64,000 nucleotides of DNA from Porphyridium purpureum (GCA_008690995.1 VRMN01000014.1:248001-312000), one strand, 5' to 3'; counted from the first letter of the stretch, positions 49,176 through 59,681 are shown. Numbers and translations: made by a program. Notes: a model not told the origin generated them from the sequence alone.

Positions 49176-49736
49176 TTACCGGTCGTCGCGCGAGCGGTAC
49201 TGCGTCGATAACTCCAGAGTGTAGTCGGCATGAGGCGGCACGATTTCTGCAGCCATTCTGGCTGGCGACCATCCGATCAGCCAGTCTGGCTGGTCGTCAC
49301 GGTGCGGCTCGTCGTTGCGCACGTAGCTCCAGGCGCGCACGGTCTGTTCCTCGGACTTGGACTGCACGCTAATGGCGCGCCGTCTGTACATACCAAAGTG
49401 GACACCTTCAAACTCATCCAGAAAGGCGAGCAGCTGGGCACGCCCCGTGCGCTGCATGCCAGTGAGCGTGTAGAGCTCACCTTTGACTAGATAATGGCAC
49501 GCGCCGTCGCCTTGGGCTGGAATATCTGCTGGATCGATGAGAAACGGAATAAAGAAGGGCGGCATCACGACCAAGGGCATTGGAAAGCGCGTGACGGCCT
49601 CGCACCAGGGCTGCGCCTTGAGCGCGTCTGGCAAGTGCACGTAATTCGGGAACCCGCGTTTGAGCGTGCCGTACAAAAACAGATGGTCGACGGCCACACT
49701 GCCGTCCGGTGCTTCGTCTACCTCACACGCGCTCAT
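49176..49736 (-). CDS. Gamma-glutamylcyclotransferase-like (AIG2/GGACT family)
   Basis: A 186-aa protein with the family signature YGTLKRGFPNYVHL near the start and an acidic catalytic segment FLDEFEGVHFGMYRR. The YGTLKRG form is closest to gamma-glutamylaminecyclotransferase/AIG2-like proteins, which release 5-oxoproline from gamma-glutamyl compounds. A role in glutathione or crosslink turnover is inferred only from family. The ATG at 49736 (MSACEVDEAPD) is chosen; the frame runs further upstream without protein character. Confidence 0.85.
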   Translation of the reverse strand: MSACEVDEAPDGSVAVDHLFLYGTLKRGFPNYVHLPDALKAQPWCEAVTRFPMPLVVMPPFFIPFLIDPADIPAQGDGACHYLVKGELYTLTGMQRTGRAQLLAFLDEFEGVHFGMYRRRAISVQSKSEEQTVRAWSYVRNDEPHRDDQPDWLIGWSPARMAAEIVPPHADYTLELSTQYRSRDDR

Positions 49737-51211
49737 TGCGATCCCAATAAAGTAATTACCACACAGGATAAAAGTAAAAAGAAACAAACGGCGTACTCCG
49801 AAAACGGGAAGACTCGGCCCTGTCACTTCTGACTTTTCTGACACCCACTCGCGTTTTCTATCCACGCTCCCGTGGCACTGCGCCACTCTCGGTGACAAGC
49901 CACACAGCACTGTAGAAACCACAAACACGGAGAATGATCCGCACCCACTGTCCCAGAGCGAAAAGAAATGCGTCGTCGAGCAGACCTGTTTCCACGTCCT
50001 TCTTCTCTGTCCTGTTCACCAGAACCCACATCCACCACCCACCGCAGAACCGGCGCACTACCGACCCACCGAACAGCCTAGCTCTTGCTTTCACACGTGC
50101 ACCGTCACGCAGTCCCGCGGCGTCTCTCATCCACCACCACTACCACCACCGCCACGACCGCCAGCCGCAGCAGCACATACCCATGAACCCATTCCACCCA
50201 CACCCACCCACCCCGCACGCGCCCGCAGCTCAGCAGCCACTGAGCACGCGGTCACCCAATGCACACTGTACTTCAGGGTACACTAGGCACCGCCTCACCC
50301 ATTCGTTTGCCATCCTTGATTATCGCTGGTCCAACACCGCCGTTTTGTGACATGTGTTTGTCGGCCCACATTCCCACGGCCACAGCTGTACACCCACCAA
50401 GAGCCGCTTGACGCGCGAAACCTCGCGCCACGGCGCCGCACAGCCAGACCACACCACCCGCGCGCCGCAACAAGCCTGCACAACCCGTTTCCTCTCGCTC
50501 AATTAGCGACATGCACGACGCTGCGTCGCATCATCGCCATGCTTGTACCAGCAACGCTCGCGGTCAATGTGCCAAGCCAGCGACATCCGCACTTTCCCAT
50601 CGATCCCAACACACTCCGCACTCAATCGCTCCTCCCCCCGTGCTCTTCTCAAACACCACCGCTCAACCCGGTCGAACCCGGTCGAACCCGGTCGAACCGG
50701 GTTACCGGTTAACGGTTATCGCGGTGGTTTGTATGGGGTTTTCGAGAGGTCCAACCCGATAAACCGCTTGTGCGCGTGGCGGTACAGCGGTGGCTTCTTG
50801 TTGCTGAACACCCCACATGCGGTGCAAGCCTACTGTACATGCACGCGTGTACACCAACTCAATCAACTTGGCGGCGCGTCTACTAAATTGGCGCTGTTTT
50901 GTTAGGGAGATGTTTTTTAACGTTGGAAATTAACATTTTGGTGAACGGAGGAAGGACGAAGAAGAAAGAGGAAGAAGAAGAAGAGAGGGGGAGAGGGGGA
51001 GAGAGAGAGGGAGAGAGACTGAGGACGAGTGGAGGGGCGGTGTGTGTATGCAGTGCTGGATGCACGCGCATGCATAGACGCCGGCCGCGTGAGGGGTGTG
51101 GGACAGCGTGCGGTGCTCATTGTGGGGGTTACAAGAAGTTGGGGGTGTGGGGGGTTGGTCGGGTAGTTTGGATGACGGCGTGTGGAGAGACCGCGTGGCT
51201 GGGTTGATAGG
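49737..51211. other. Intergenic between the cyclotransferase-like gene and SEL1L
   Basis: 1.5 kb with no gene. It holds CTGTAC/GTAC motifs near 50267-50284, 50392 and 50832-50853, an ACCCGGTCGA repeat at 50666-50695 and a purine-rich (GAAGAGG)n tract at 50950-51020 just before the SEL1L start. Confidence 0.55.
50666..50724. repeat. ACCCGGTCGA repeat followed by a GGTTACCGGTTAACGGTTA palindrome
   Basis: Three 10-bp units, then ACCGGGTTACCGGTTAACGG. The AACCGTTAACC core recurs at 14851-14870 upstream of RtcB, so two unrelated intergenic regions share it. Confidence 0.65.
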
Positions 51212-54200
51212 ATGAGGAGGAAGCTGGGAGTCGTGCTGGTGGTGGTGGTGGCGGTACTGTGCGTGGTGGTGCGTGCGCGGGTAAAGGCGCACGTGCATGA
51301 GGGGCGTGGGGATGGCGTGGAGACGCCCGCGCAGCAAGAGCGCGATGCGCTGCGAATGACGGAGGACGGGCTGCAGCACGAGTGGCACAGGCTGGAGGAG
51401 GAGCAGAACGGGTATCGTGGCGTGGTCGTGCGTGCTGTGGTGCGGCACGTGCCGGAGGAGTGGCGAGATGCTGGACCAGTGCAGGTGCGCTTGGATGGCC
51501 TGGACGGCGTGCGGCTGCTGGAGCACGCTCAGGACGCCAACGACGCGCGCCGCGAAGTGCTCTGGATTCTGGTCGACCGCGAGCTGCTGGATGAAGCAAC
51601 TTTAGACCCGGCGCGTGCCCAACTGGTGATTGAGATGTCCTCGCCCGCACTGGGTGTTGTCCAGCACCAAACTAGGGCGCTAAACGCGCTGATCCCGCGC
51701 CGCGTGTCGCGGAGGCTTGCCGAGCGCTCGAGGCGCCACACGCAGAACACTGATGGCCCGGACAGCAACAAGGAAGAAAGGAGCCACCAGAGAAGACCAC
51801 GCACGGTAGCCAACGCAAGGCCCGCGCATGAATCTGGCCCGCGGTCCGACTTGCACGCGCACTCCCGGAGGCACGCTACGGCTGCAGCCACGGACCCATG
51901 GGAGGAGTTCCGCACACACGAAAGAAAGGTCCACGCCGCTCGCGAGCAGTTCCTTGGCTCGGGGATTCTGCACACGAACGTCGCGACAGACCCCTTGGAC
52001 GACGGCTTGAATCGTTTGGATCACGACGGTGATGCAAGCGGCACCGGACCGGCTGCCTCGGAGCAACATGTGCAAGGCGCGTTGCACACCGTCTTGTTTA
52101 ACACCTCAGCGAGCGGTCGGGAAGTGCACGACGCGCTTTGCGTCTTGCACGCGCACGCCACCGCGCTGTTGCCGGAACTGCCGAGCAGCTACTCGGATAT
52201 CCTTTCGCCGACGTTCGTAGCTATTGCGCAAGCGCTGGAACAGCAAAACGTGCGCCATCAGCACCCTCACGGTCATGCGTCGTCAGGAATTGTCTCGGCG
52301 CGATGGTACAGCCAGACCGCGTCGTTGCAGGCGCTGTCCGCGTTTGGCTGGCTGTTTCTTGTCGGCGACTCGCGTGCGAACCTGCCTCAACGACATGGTC
52401 CCGGCGACTGGCGTATTTCGCTGTTTGGAATGCGAGCGCCCAGTGCCAGGCGGCGCGGCCGGCTCGTGGCTATTCCACGCGGCGTGGCCATGGCCAAAAC
52501 GTGCTTCGACGCCGCTGCGTCTCTTGGTGACGCCGATGCACACGCGATGCTCGGTTTTCTGTATGCGTCATCTTCTGGGAGTGCCAACGTCGACAAGGCA
52601 ATTTTGCACTGGACGTTGGCGGCGAATGGTGGGAGCGCGTATGCCCAAATGGCTCTTGGCTTTCGGTACATGTACGGCATCGGCGGTCTGGAAAAGAACT
52701 GTGACACTGCCGCCATGCTGTATGAACGCGCAGCCGCGCGTGTCGTCGGAGACGAATTGGTGCTTTCGGAGCATCCGGGCGCCGCGTCGTCTGGCACAGA
52801 CCCGCAGCCTGATCTTCAGCAACATGTGCACATGCACAGCATCTCTGCATCGCCCACGGGCGATCTCATGCAGTATCACGCGTCACTCGACCGCGTGCGG
52901 CTGTCCGAGCATGCCGACGCCGGGCTGTCAGGGGCTGGAGGTGTGCGCGGGAAGTTGAGAAAGCAAGGCCCGGACGACGAGATCATCCAGTACTACATTC
53001 ACAACGCGAACAACGGGGACTCGACTGCACAGGTCATCATCGGGCAGCTGTATTTTTTGGGGCTACATGGCATGCCACGTGACGAGCGGCGCGCGCGCTA
53101 CTGGTTCGAGAAGGCCGCCGAGCTGTATGATGCCCGCGCGATGGCTAACCTAGGCTTTATGTACGCGCACGGGCTCGGAGGTCTCGCGCGCGACGACGCG
53201 CTTGCACTGGAACTGTTTGAGCGCGCAACCGAGCAAAATGATGCAGCCGGCTGGAACGGACTAGGCTGGTGCTACACATACGGCGTGGGTACACCGGATC
53301 GCGCCCCGGACTTGGCCAAAGCGTTCAAGTATTTTTCCAAGGCCGCTGAACTGGGTCATGCCGAGGCCATGTATAACGTCGGCGTGATGCAGTTGTCCGG
53401 TGCCACAGGCAGCGCAAGCGCGCCCAAGGGCGCAGAATTTGCATTCAAGAGCTTTAAGCGCGCCGCGCGCCGCGGTCACTGGAAGGGCATGTATCAGGCA
53501 GGTGTCATGTTCCGCCACGCACATGGCGTTAGCGCACATCACCCACACCAGCAGGTGCATGGCGATGCGCACACAAATCTGGTACATGCGAGCCATTGTG
53601 AGGCGGCGGCGCGGTTGCTCAAGCAGGTGGCCGAGTTTGGCACCAGCGTCAGTGTGCTCCTCCAGCGCGCCATTGACGCCTACGAGGACGCCGATTACGC
53701 AGCGGCGCTGATGCGCTTCCGCATGGCTGCAGAGGCAGGTGTTGAAGTTGCGCAGCACAACGCCGCATTCATTTTTGAGCGGCACAATGTCGAAGCGGAT
53801 TTGGGTTTTACTTCGGCTTCCGAATTCGTCGCGGCAAATGAAGTCGGGCGCCTGGATGGGCCGCGCAGTCTCGGTGCTCCTGTCATGCCTCCGCTGCTGA
53901 TGGACCGCGTGCCGTCGGGGGTGTACGCAGCTATGGACGAGTATGAGCGCTCGGCCATTCAGGGCGCGTCCGACTCGGCGCTGCGGCTCGGCGACTTGGC
54001 ATTCGAGCTGTTTGACTACGATAAGGCGCGTGTGTCTTACCTTGCGGCCTCAAGTGCGGAGCTTGCCGTGGCAGCACAAGCGCGCGTGAACCTTGCATGG
54101 ATGCACGCCCGGGGAAAGGGCTTTGAAAGCAGCGATCTTAACATGGCCATGCGGTATCTCACCAGTGGTTTGCATGAGGACTCGAACACTGGCAGTACTG

Positions 54201-54757
54201 GTGTGACATCGATGGACAACGATTTGCCTATTGCAGTGATGCGCGCGCTTTTACCCATCTACTTTAAGTACAAGTTCCTGCTGGATCCCACCATTGACTG
54301 GGTCGAAGCATTGCTGAGGAAGTACCGCGAAGGTTCACCTTTCTCAAGGCTGCTAGACTACTACGTAGCGAAAGCAAACTCGTACAGTACTGAGTCATCT
54401 CAAGCCCCGGCAAAGGCGCACGTAGCTGGGGACGCGGACGCGGCGCAGGATATGGACGTTGGTTCTCATCGCCTTGATGTAGAAGTGGGCGTGGAAGAGC
54501 TCTATTCATTTTACGACCTCAGCGCAAACGTTGACCTCGTCATCATCGGCGCGCTCTGTGTGCTTCTCGCATTCATCGTCGTCGTTCGGCGCAAACGCTT
54601 AAAGATGAATCAAGCGACAGAGGCCGCAGTCGCGGCAGCAGTTCCGCATGCTGCTGAGCAAGTAATCACAAGTGAACAGGATCCAAGTCGTCATGAAAAT
54701 GATCAGCCAGTGCGTGATGAAGTACCAGAGCCCGCGCCTCCTCAAGTTGGGTCATAG
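51212..54757 (+). CDS. SEL1L/HRD3-like ER-associated degradation adaptor
   Basis: A 1181-aa type I ER membrane protein, the luminal partner of the HRD1 E3 ligase that recruits misfolded proteins for ERAD. An N-terminal signal peptide or anchor (LGVVLVVVVAVLCVVV) starts at the ATG 51212. A poorly conserved luminal region follows, then about eight Sel1 repeats in two or three groups between 52500 and 54200 (for example AQVIIGQLYFLGLHGMPRD and AMANLGFMYAHGLGG). Near the end is a single membrane helix (VDLVIIGALCVLLAFIVVV) with a basic cytosolic tail. Topology and repeat grouping match SEL1L/HRD3. It is longer than yeast Hrd3 (833 aa). No breaks. Confidence 0.92.
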   Translation: MRRKLGVVLVVVVAVLCVVVRARVKAHVHEGRGDGVETPAQQERDALRMTEDGLQHEWHRLEEEQNGYRGVVVRAVVRHVPEEWRDAGPVQVRLDGLDGVRLLEHAQDANDARREVLWILVDRELLDEATLDPARAQLVIEMSSPALGVVQHQTRALNALIPRRVSRRLAERSRRHTQNTDGPDSNKEERSHQRRPRTVANARPAHESGPRSDLHAHSRRHATAAATDPWEEFRTHERKVHAAREQFLGSGILHTNVATDPLDDGLNRLDHDGDASGTGPAASEQHVQGALHTVLFNTSASGREVHDALCVLHAHATALLPELPSSYSDILSPTFVAIAQALEQQNVRHQHPHGHASSGIVSARWYSQTASLQALSAFGWLFLVGDSRANLPQRHGPGDWRISLFGMRAPSARRRGRLVAIPRGVAMAKTCFDAAASLGDADAHAMLGFLYASSSGSANVDKAILHWTLAANGGSAYAQMALGFRYMYGIGGLEKNCDTAAMLYERAAARVVGDELVLSEHPGAASSGTDPQPDLQQHVHMHSISASPTGDLMQYHASLDRVRLSEHADAGLSGAGGVRGKLRKQGPDDEIIQYYIHNANNGDSTAQVIIGQLYFLGLHGMPRDERRARYWFEKAAELYDARAMANLGFMYAHGLGGLARDDALALELFERATEQNDAAGWNGLGWCYTYGVGTPDRAPDLAKAFKYFSKAAELGHAEAMYNVGVMQLSGATGSASAPKGAEFAFKSFKRAARRGHWKGMYQAGVMFRHAHGVSAHHPHQQVHGDAHTNLVHASHCEAAARLLKQVAEFGTSVSVLLQRAIDAYEDADYAAALMRFRMAAEAGVEVAQHNAAFIFERHNVEADLGFTSASEFVAANEVGRLDGPRSLGAPVMPPLLMDRVPSGVYAAMDEYERSAIQGASDSALRLGDLAFELFDYDKARVSYLAASSAELAVAAQARVNLAWMHARGKGFESSDLNMAMRYLTSGLHEDSNTGSTGVTSMDNDLPIAVMRALLPIYFKYKFLLDPTIDWVEALLRKYREGSPFSRLLDYYVAKANSYSTESSQAPAKAHVAGDADAAQDMDVGSHRLDVEVGVEELYSFYDLSANVDLVIIGALCVLLAFIVVVRRKRLKMNQATEAAVAAAVPHAAEQVITSEQDPSRHENDQPVRDEVPEPAPPQVGS

Positions 54758-55291
54758 CAGCGAGCAAAATAAATGTGGCACAAAATGTCTAAATAATGTC
54801 GGGATCCAGCCATTCGTCCAGTTTGGTTCCGCCACGAGTAAAACAAATATCATGCACATTCCTCGCGGCGTGTCCTGCCACACGTACTTTTGACAACACG
54901 AAGTTTATGTGAAACCACGGGCGCTGCCAGAGCACCGCGGTACTCGACGAATGATGTATTTACATATCGAACAGGATCCGGCGCCGCGGCATCTCCGTGC
55001 ATTCGCGATATGCACCCTTGTCATCAGCTTCTTCGCGAATGCAAGCAGATTCCATGCAGACGCGAACCAGTTTACGTCGAAGGCCAGACGGTGCCTGCTC
55101 TTACCCACGCGCAGAAAGCTACATGCGAGACTGTGCCCTACCGGGACCACAAGCCCTCGCGGCGGCAATGCACGTCGTTCCTGCGCATGCTGTATCCAAG
55201 TCTCTCTTGGACAACATTGCCGATTCAATAGCGTTCTCAAACCGCTTGCCATAGCAGTCACAAAGCGTCCAAACTAGTCCACAGGCCTTGC
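54758..55291. other. Convergent intergenic region
   Basis: 0.5 kb between the SEL1L stop and the SF1 stop. It contains AAATAAATG (54768), which could serve as a polyadenylation signal. No gene. Confidence 0.55.
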
Positions 55292-57121
55292 TCAGCGCGC
55301 TGCTGGCGGCGGCGGTGGAGGAGGCGGAGGAGGCGGAGGTGCCTCGTCTTCACGAGGCGGCGGCGGCGGCGGTGGTGGTGGTGGCGGGAGAATTTCTGCA
55401 TTCAGCGGCGGTGGTGGTGGCGGAGGAAGTGGAATTTCCTCTGGATTCTTCGACGGTGGCGGAGGCGGATAAGCAATGATCGCCTCCTGACCGGAGCCTA
55501 GCCATACTGGATCACTGGGCTCGTACGCAGCCACGCCATGCCCGTTCTCTTTTGCATTTGTCAGGGGTTGAGCCACAACAGGTACAACTCCTGCCAAATT
55601 ATAGCCTCCAGATACCGCGACCGCCGCCGTACCCATCCCCATCGTGTACAATCCTCCTGTTGGAGCCGCATGGACCTGAAACTGTCCAAGTAGCGCGCGC
55701 CACGGTGGAATTGGCACGACTGCATCGAGTAACTCTTCTGTCGACCTTCGCGGCACAAAACTGTGATGTGGCATGTCAAATCGCCGGTCCCGATGGGCCA
55801 TCGAATCGTTGTTTCTTGTCATGCCTTGCATTGCACCCTCTCCTTGCTCGCCAGAAGATTGAGGCGGCTGCAGGTCTGTGCGCTTATCTTTGGCCAAGTC
55901 CTGTACTTCGCGCGCAGTCCCTGTAATATCAGCCATCAAGTTACTGTATTCTGCATCCAGTCCACCGCCTTCACCGTTGGCAACGTTGTGTCGTGCTCTC
56001 TGTGCGGCAAAAGGCGGGCCAGATGCTCGGTCTGGACAGTCGCGAGCGATGTGCTCCTTGTGTCCGCAATGGAAACATCCTGACCCGGCTCTCGGCTGCA
56101 TTTGTGGAGGCTGTGTACAATCACGCGCAATGTGCGCATCGCTCCCGCACCGAAAGCATTCGCGATCTTTCGGTGACTTTGCTTGGAGCAGCGTCCCATT
56201 CAATTCGGCGAGCTCACGCAGCTGCTTCTGCTTGTGATCATTTTCGCTGTCCTTGAGCGGCTTGGTCAGCTCTTTGATACGCTCGATGCACCCATCAACA
56301 CGCTGCTCCGCTTGCGCGCCTTCTGCGGACACGACAACGTGGAGCTCGTCGTCATCGTCGCGCCGCGGTGTCCGCCCGCGCCCATCTTTCACCGAGCCTT
56401 TCCCGCGCAATCGAACGCGCACATCAAAGTCCTGCTCTAGCCTCTTGTGCGTGTTGCCGCGCGGGCCAATGATCAGGCCGATCATGTTGACTTCAGGGTG
56501 CTGGTCGACCTCCAAGTAATACCTCTTGTAGACGCGCTCCGCATCCTGATCCGCGCGCACGGGCGCACCGTCGGCGATTTTCTGCGCACTGCTGAGTTGC
56601 TTGAGCTTACTCAGCAGCTCGGAACGCTGCTTCTCCAACTTTTGCCGCGCGCGGTCCACGCGCGTGTTAATACGCACCCCACGTGCATCATAAATTGGTT
56701 CGGGCGTTGACGAACGCGACAGTAGCTCGTCCACTGGCAAATTGGCATTCTCCAGACGCATCATGGTTGTGACGGCGTCTAACTCGCGACGCAAATCACG
56801 CTCTTCAGTACGGCCACGCTTTCCACTCGCATGCTCATCAGCGGCCTCAGCCTGAGGCTCCCATCGGGACGCACGCCGCTTCCGTCTCTGCTCCTGCTCC
56901 TGCTCCTGCTGCTCTTTCTCATGCTGCCTTGCTTCGCCGTCGCCGTCGCCGTCGTCGTCGCTGTTCGCGACAGCGTTTCTCACACCGTGTCCTTCAACCT
57001 CTTGCCATCGCGAACGCGACCGCTTTCGACTCGCCCCGTCTCGCTCAGCTTGCGCAGCGTGCGTGCTGCGCGGCGCTGGTGATGTGCCGTCGCCTCGCTC
57101 CGCCTCTTCGTCCATCTCCAT
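55292..57121 (-). CDS. SF1: Branch-point-binding splicing factor SF1/BBP
   Basis: A 609-aa nuclear splicing factor that recognises the intron branch point. An acidic and Arg/Glu-rich front (1-140) is followed by the SF1 helix-hairpin region. Next is a KH domain (about 197-290) with MIGLIIGPRGNTHKRLE and a QUA2-type extension ending LRELAELNGTL. Two CCHC zinc knuckles follow, CFRCGSDAHIARDC and CFHCGHKEHIARDC. A proline-rich C-terminus (about 545-605) has long proline runs, which bind FBP-type WW domains in relatives. The ATG at 57121 is the first in frame. An intact SF1 in a nearly intron-free genome shows that splicing is retained. Confidence 0.95.
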   Translation of the reverse strand: MEMDEEAERGDGTSPAPRSTHAAQAERDGASRKRSRSRWQEVEGHGVRNAVANSDDDGDGDGEARQHEKEQQEQEQEQRRKRRASRWEPQAEAADEHASGKRGRTEERDLRRELDAVTTMMRLENANLPVDELLSRSSTPEPIYDARGVRINTRVDRARQKLEKQRSELLSKLKQLSSAQKIADGAPVRADQDAERVYKRYYLEVDQHPEVNMIGLIIGPRGNTHKRLEQDFDVRVRLRGKGSVKDGRGRTPRRDDDDELHVVVSAEGAQAEQRVDGCIERIKELTKPLKDSENDHKQKQLRELAELNGTLLQAKSPKDRECFRCGSDAHIARDCTQPPQMQPRAGSGCFHCGHKEHIARDCPDRASGPPFAAQRARHNVANGEGGGLDAEYSNLMADITGTAREVQDLAKDKRTDLQPPQSSGEQGEGAMQGMTRNNDSMAHRDRRFDMPHHSFVPRRSTEELLDAVVPIPPWRALLGQFQVHAAPTGGLYTMGMGTAAVAVSGGYNLAGVVPVVAQPLTNAKENGHGVAAYEPSDPVWLGSGQEAIIAYPPPPPSKNPEEIPLPPPPPPPLNAEILPPPPPPPPPPPREDEAPPPPPPPPPPPPAAR

Positions 57122-58167
57122 TGCTTTCACGGCCGCTCTCACCCTCCGCCTCGACACCGCGCTTCTCTGTTAATGCCGTGGCCGTGTACCCATTGGTGCA
57201 CCGTCGCACACTTGAACGGGAGTCAAGACGCCGGTTCGGCGCATGCTCAATTGAACGTCGTGGACTCGACATCGTGAAAATGCGGTCTGGAGCCGCCGCT
57301 GCCAGCGTGGCAGCATGTGCAGGAGAACGGTATGAAACCGTAGAGCCACACCCGAGGACCACAGTCCTGCGCAGGAAGAGAAAAAGGAAACCAGGAAGAG
57401 TCTGTGTGAATAAAACAACAGCTTGCTAGCGAAAAGATTCGGGCAGGTTGACCTTAGACGCGTAGCGCTCCATTAAATCGGCAAGGAAAGACCGCCTGGT
57501 GTAGACTCACCCGCCGTTCCAAACCGAATCCCCCCCGCAATAATCCCAAAGCGGTGAGCCTGGGGGTTGTTAACTCGACGAACTCTTCAGTCCCAAGTCT
57601 CGCAAAGGAAATATTTCTACCGTGCATGCCGGGTGCGCTCACGAGCACCTGGCGAACAGTCGAAGGTTGTGCTGACACCAGTCGCAAGCCTTGCGAATGC
57701 AGTCGTTGATTCTGGGCGACATAGCGACGGACCCGCCGACTAGGCGAATGACATGGTGGCTGCAGCTGCAGCTGCACCTGCTTTGTGCGTTGACGGCGTG
57801 ATGCTACTCATGATTCTGCTTATGTTACTGGCAAAGAGCGAAGCACCGCAAATCAAAGGAGAACAAGATGCGTCTCTCCCACAGGTCCACTCGATTACGT
57901 CAAAACCACGTCTTTATGAATAATAAGAGTCCAGCTGGTGCTGCATGTGGAGCGAGCAAGCAGCAGCAAAATTGCGAGTGCGAGAAGCCAGAGAGCGTGT
58001 TCATACCAGGAGGTTCAACGTTTTGGACGATAAGCAATGAGATGGTAAACTTGCGAGGGTTGCAAGCTTGAGTATATCTACTGAGACCCCTAGGTGGTCT
58101 CGTTCATGCAAACAGATAATACGGCCAAAGGCTACTCGGCCTGCTGTGGCGTGATCCGGAGAAGCTG
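57122..58167. other. Intergenic
   Basis: 1 kb with no supported gene. A hairpin-capable stretch GAGACCCCTAGGTGGTCTC lies at about 58082-58100. The 57450-57760 segment is GC-balanced and could hide a structural RNA, but no known RNA motif was recognised. Confidence 0.45.
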
Positions 58168-59544
58168 CTACTTTCTCGACCTTCTGGTCTGGTTTTCGTG
58201 CGCATACCAACCAAGAAGGATGGCGAGAGAACCAAGGGCCAGTTTCATGCCACGTCCATGATTCGATGGGGGCACTGGTTTGATGTCTTGCATCTCCGCC
58301 AGCTCTGGAACTCGCGGACGCCGCTCGTGAATTGCTACTGATAATATAGAAAATCCCTTCACATGATCAGTGACGATTTTCATGGCGTTTCCTTCCCGCG
58401 GCAAGCTCATTGGCGGAAAATACTTTGCCAACTGTGATGATCGACTCTTCAGCACATTGATTCCTTCAGAACTTTTGGATGCCTCTTTCACTACCTTTGC
58501 CAAGTCAGCCGACAAGTTTTCGAACCCGAGCCAAAAGCGCATTCGGTAATCAACGGATGCTCTTACGCTTCTCCCGAACATGAGTTTTGGCGTTACGAAT
58601 ATTTTTTTCCCTTTCAGCACAGCCAAGAGTTGCTTGGCGGCATTCTTGTCGCCTTCGCGTGAGAAAACCATCGTCCGCATTCCTTCGGTTCCTTTCTTAC
58701 CGACATATTCTCCTGCTCCTACAAGAGAGACCATGATAGTATTCTTCGGTGGCAGCTGCATCCGGCTGAGATAGTTTCCAACCTTGAAATTGCTGCTTCT
58801 GGGGGTGTGCATTTCAACAGCTTCGTAGAAACCATTCCAGGTCCGAGCCAATAGAGTCTGACCTTTCACAAGCAGTGGGTCGCAGCTGATTCTGATCCAG
58901 TCGTCGCCGGTGCTTTCCACGATGCCCGAAAACCTCCGGTCAATTTGCAGAGTTTTCAGCGTGATGACTCGCGTAGCCACGGCGTGAAAATGTAGAAGAG
59001 CAAAGCACGTTATCGCACATGCGTTCCATGCTACAATCTGGTCAATGTCTGGAAATCTGCACGTCAAGTCAATACGCGCTTGTCCGACAAAGCTCGCTGC
59101 CGTGTGGAATGCACGAAGCGACGTCTCCACGGAATGGGTGACGATTTTCGAACGCATGATTGAGCAATAAAGTTCAAGAATGCGGTCTCGAAGTACGCAA
59201 AGATTGCGTTGGACATCACCGCATTGAGAATAGACGCCCTGGATGATGCGTTCTCTACCGGACGCCGTCTGCGCGTCGATACACACGGACGGAAAGGCAC
59301 GCAAGAGTCTAACTGCAGGCGTGCGCAAAATATCGTGATACAAGGAGCTTGTGCGCGCCCTTTGAAGAGCGACTCCAAGCAAAACGGTTATGGTTGAGAG
59401 CATGCGCTTGACGTTCACATCAACTGGCAAGCGCCTCGGCCGGATCATGCAGATCGCCGCAGGGTGATGAGCGCGGCTGCGAAAGACGAGCTTTGCTTCA
59501 TTGCGACCTTTGAGCAGATCGACCTTGTTCTGCACGCTTAGCAT
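58168..59544 (-). CDS. Unknown protein with possible C-terminal membrane helix
   Basis: A 458-aa frame not recognised. It has two hydrophobic stretches: about NACAITCFALLHFHAVATRVI in the middle and GMKLALGSLAILLGWYAH near the C-terminus, followed by a basic tail, suggesting a tail-anchored protein. The region LLVKGQTLLARTWNGFYEAV and the following GAGEYVGKKGTEGMR vaguely recall the GIDE domain of MUL1-type ligases, but no RING finger is present. The ATG at 59544 is used. The frame continues upstream to 59628 through two in-frame 30-bp repeats without an ATG. An ATG at 59681 (MTHG) lies in another frame and is followed by a GTGAG donor-like site, so a 5' intron or frameshift is possible. Confidence 0.65.
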   Translation of the reverse strand: MLSVQNKVDLLKGRNEAKLVFRSRAHHPAAICMIRPRRLPVDVNVKRMLSTITVLLGVALQRARTSSLYHDILRTPAVRLLRAFPSVCIDAQTASGRERIIQGVYSQCGDVQRNLCVLRDRILELYCSIMRSKIVTHSVETSLRAFHTAASFVGQARIDLTCRFPDIDQIVAWNACAITCFALLHFHAVATRVITLKTLQIDRRFSGIVESTGDDWIRISCDPLLVKGQTLLARTWNGFYEAVEMHTPRSSNFKVGNYLSRMQLPPKNTIMVSLVGAGEYVGKKGTEGMRTMVFSREGDKNAAKQLLAVLKGKKIFVTPKLMFGRSVRASVDYRMRFWLGFENLSADLAKVVKEASKSSEGINVLKSRSSQLAKYFPPMSLPREGNAMKIVTDHVKGFSILSVAIHERRPRVPELAEMQDIKPVPPSNHGRGMKLALGSLAILLGWYAHENQTRRSRK

Positions 59545-59565
59545 CGTCTGGACTCTTTCGTTCGT

Positions 59566-59625
59566 CTCGCACTCTGTTTTCTCACTTTTGTTCTGCTCGC
59601 ACTCTGTTATCTCACTTTCGTTCGA
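59566..59625. repeat. 30-bp tandem repeat, two units, at the 5' end of the unknown gene
   Basis: Two units of CTCGCACTCTGTTTTCTCAC type, in frame with the downstream gene, encoding TECEQNKSEK-like decapeptides. The frame-preserving length suggests this part is also translated. Confidence 0.7.
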
Positions 59626-59681
59626 CACGCTTTTGGGTTGATAGGCTACCTTGGTGCTCTTGACGTCTCACCGTGAGTCAT

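Noticed and set aside
50640-50700. tRNA T-loop-like GGTCGAACCC strings
   Set aside because: They belong to a tandem repeat; no cloverleaf or anticodon arm can be formed.
57450-57770. Structural RNA such as RNase P or SRP RNA
   Set aside because: GGAAAGACC and short hairpins were noted, but the conserved core elements of neither RNA could be placed.
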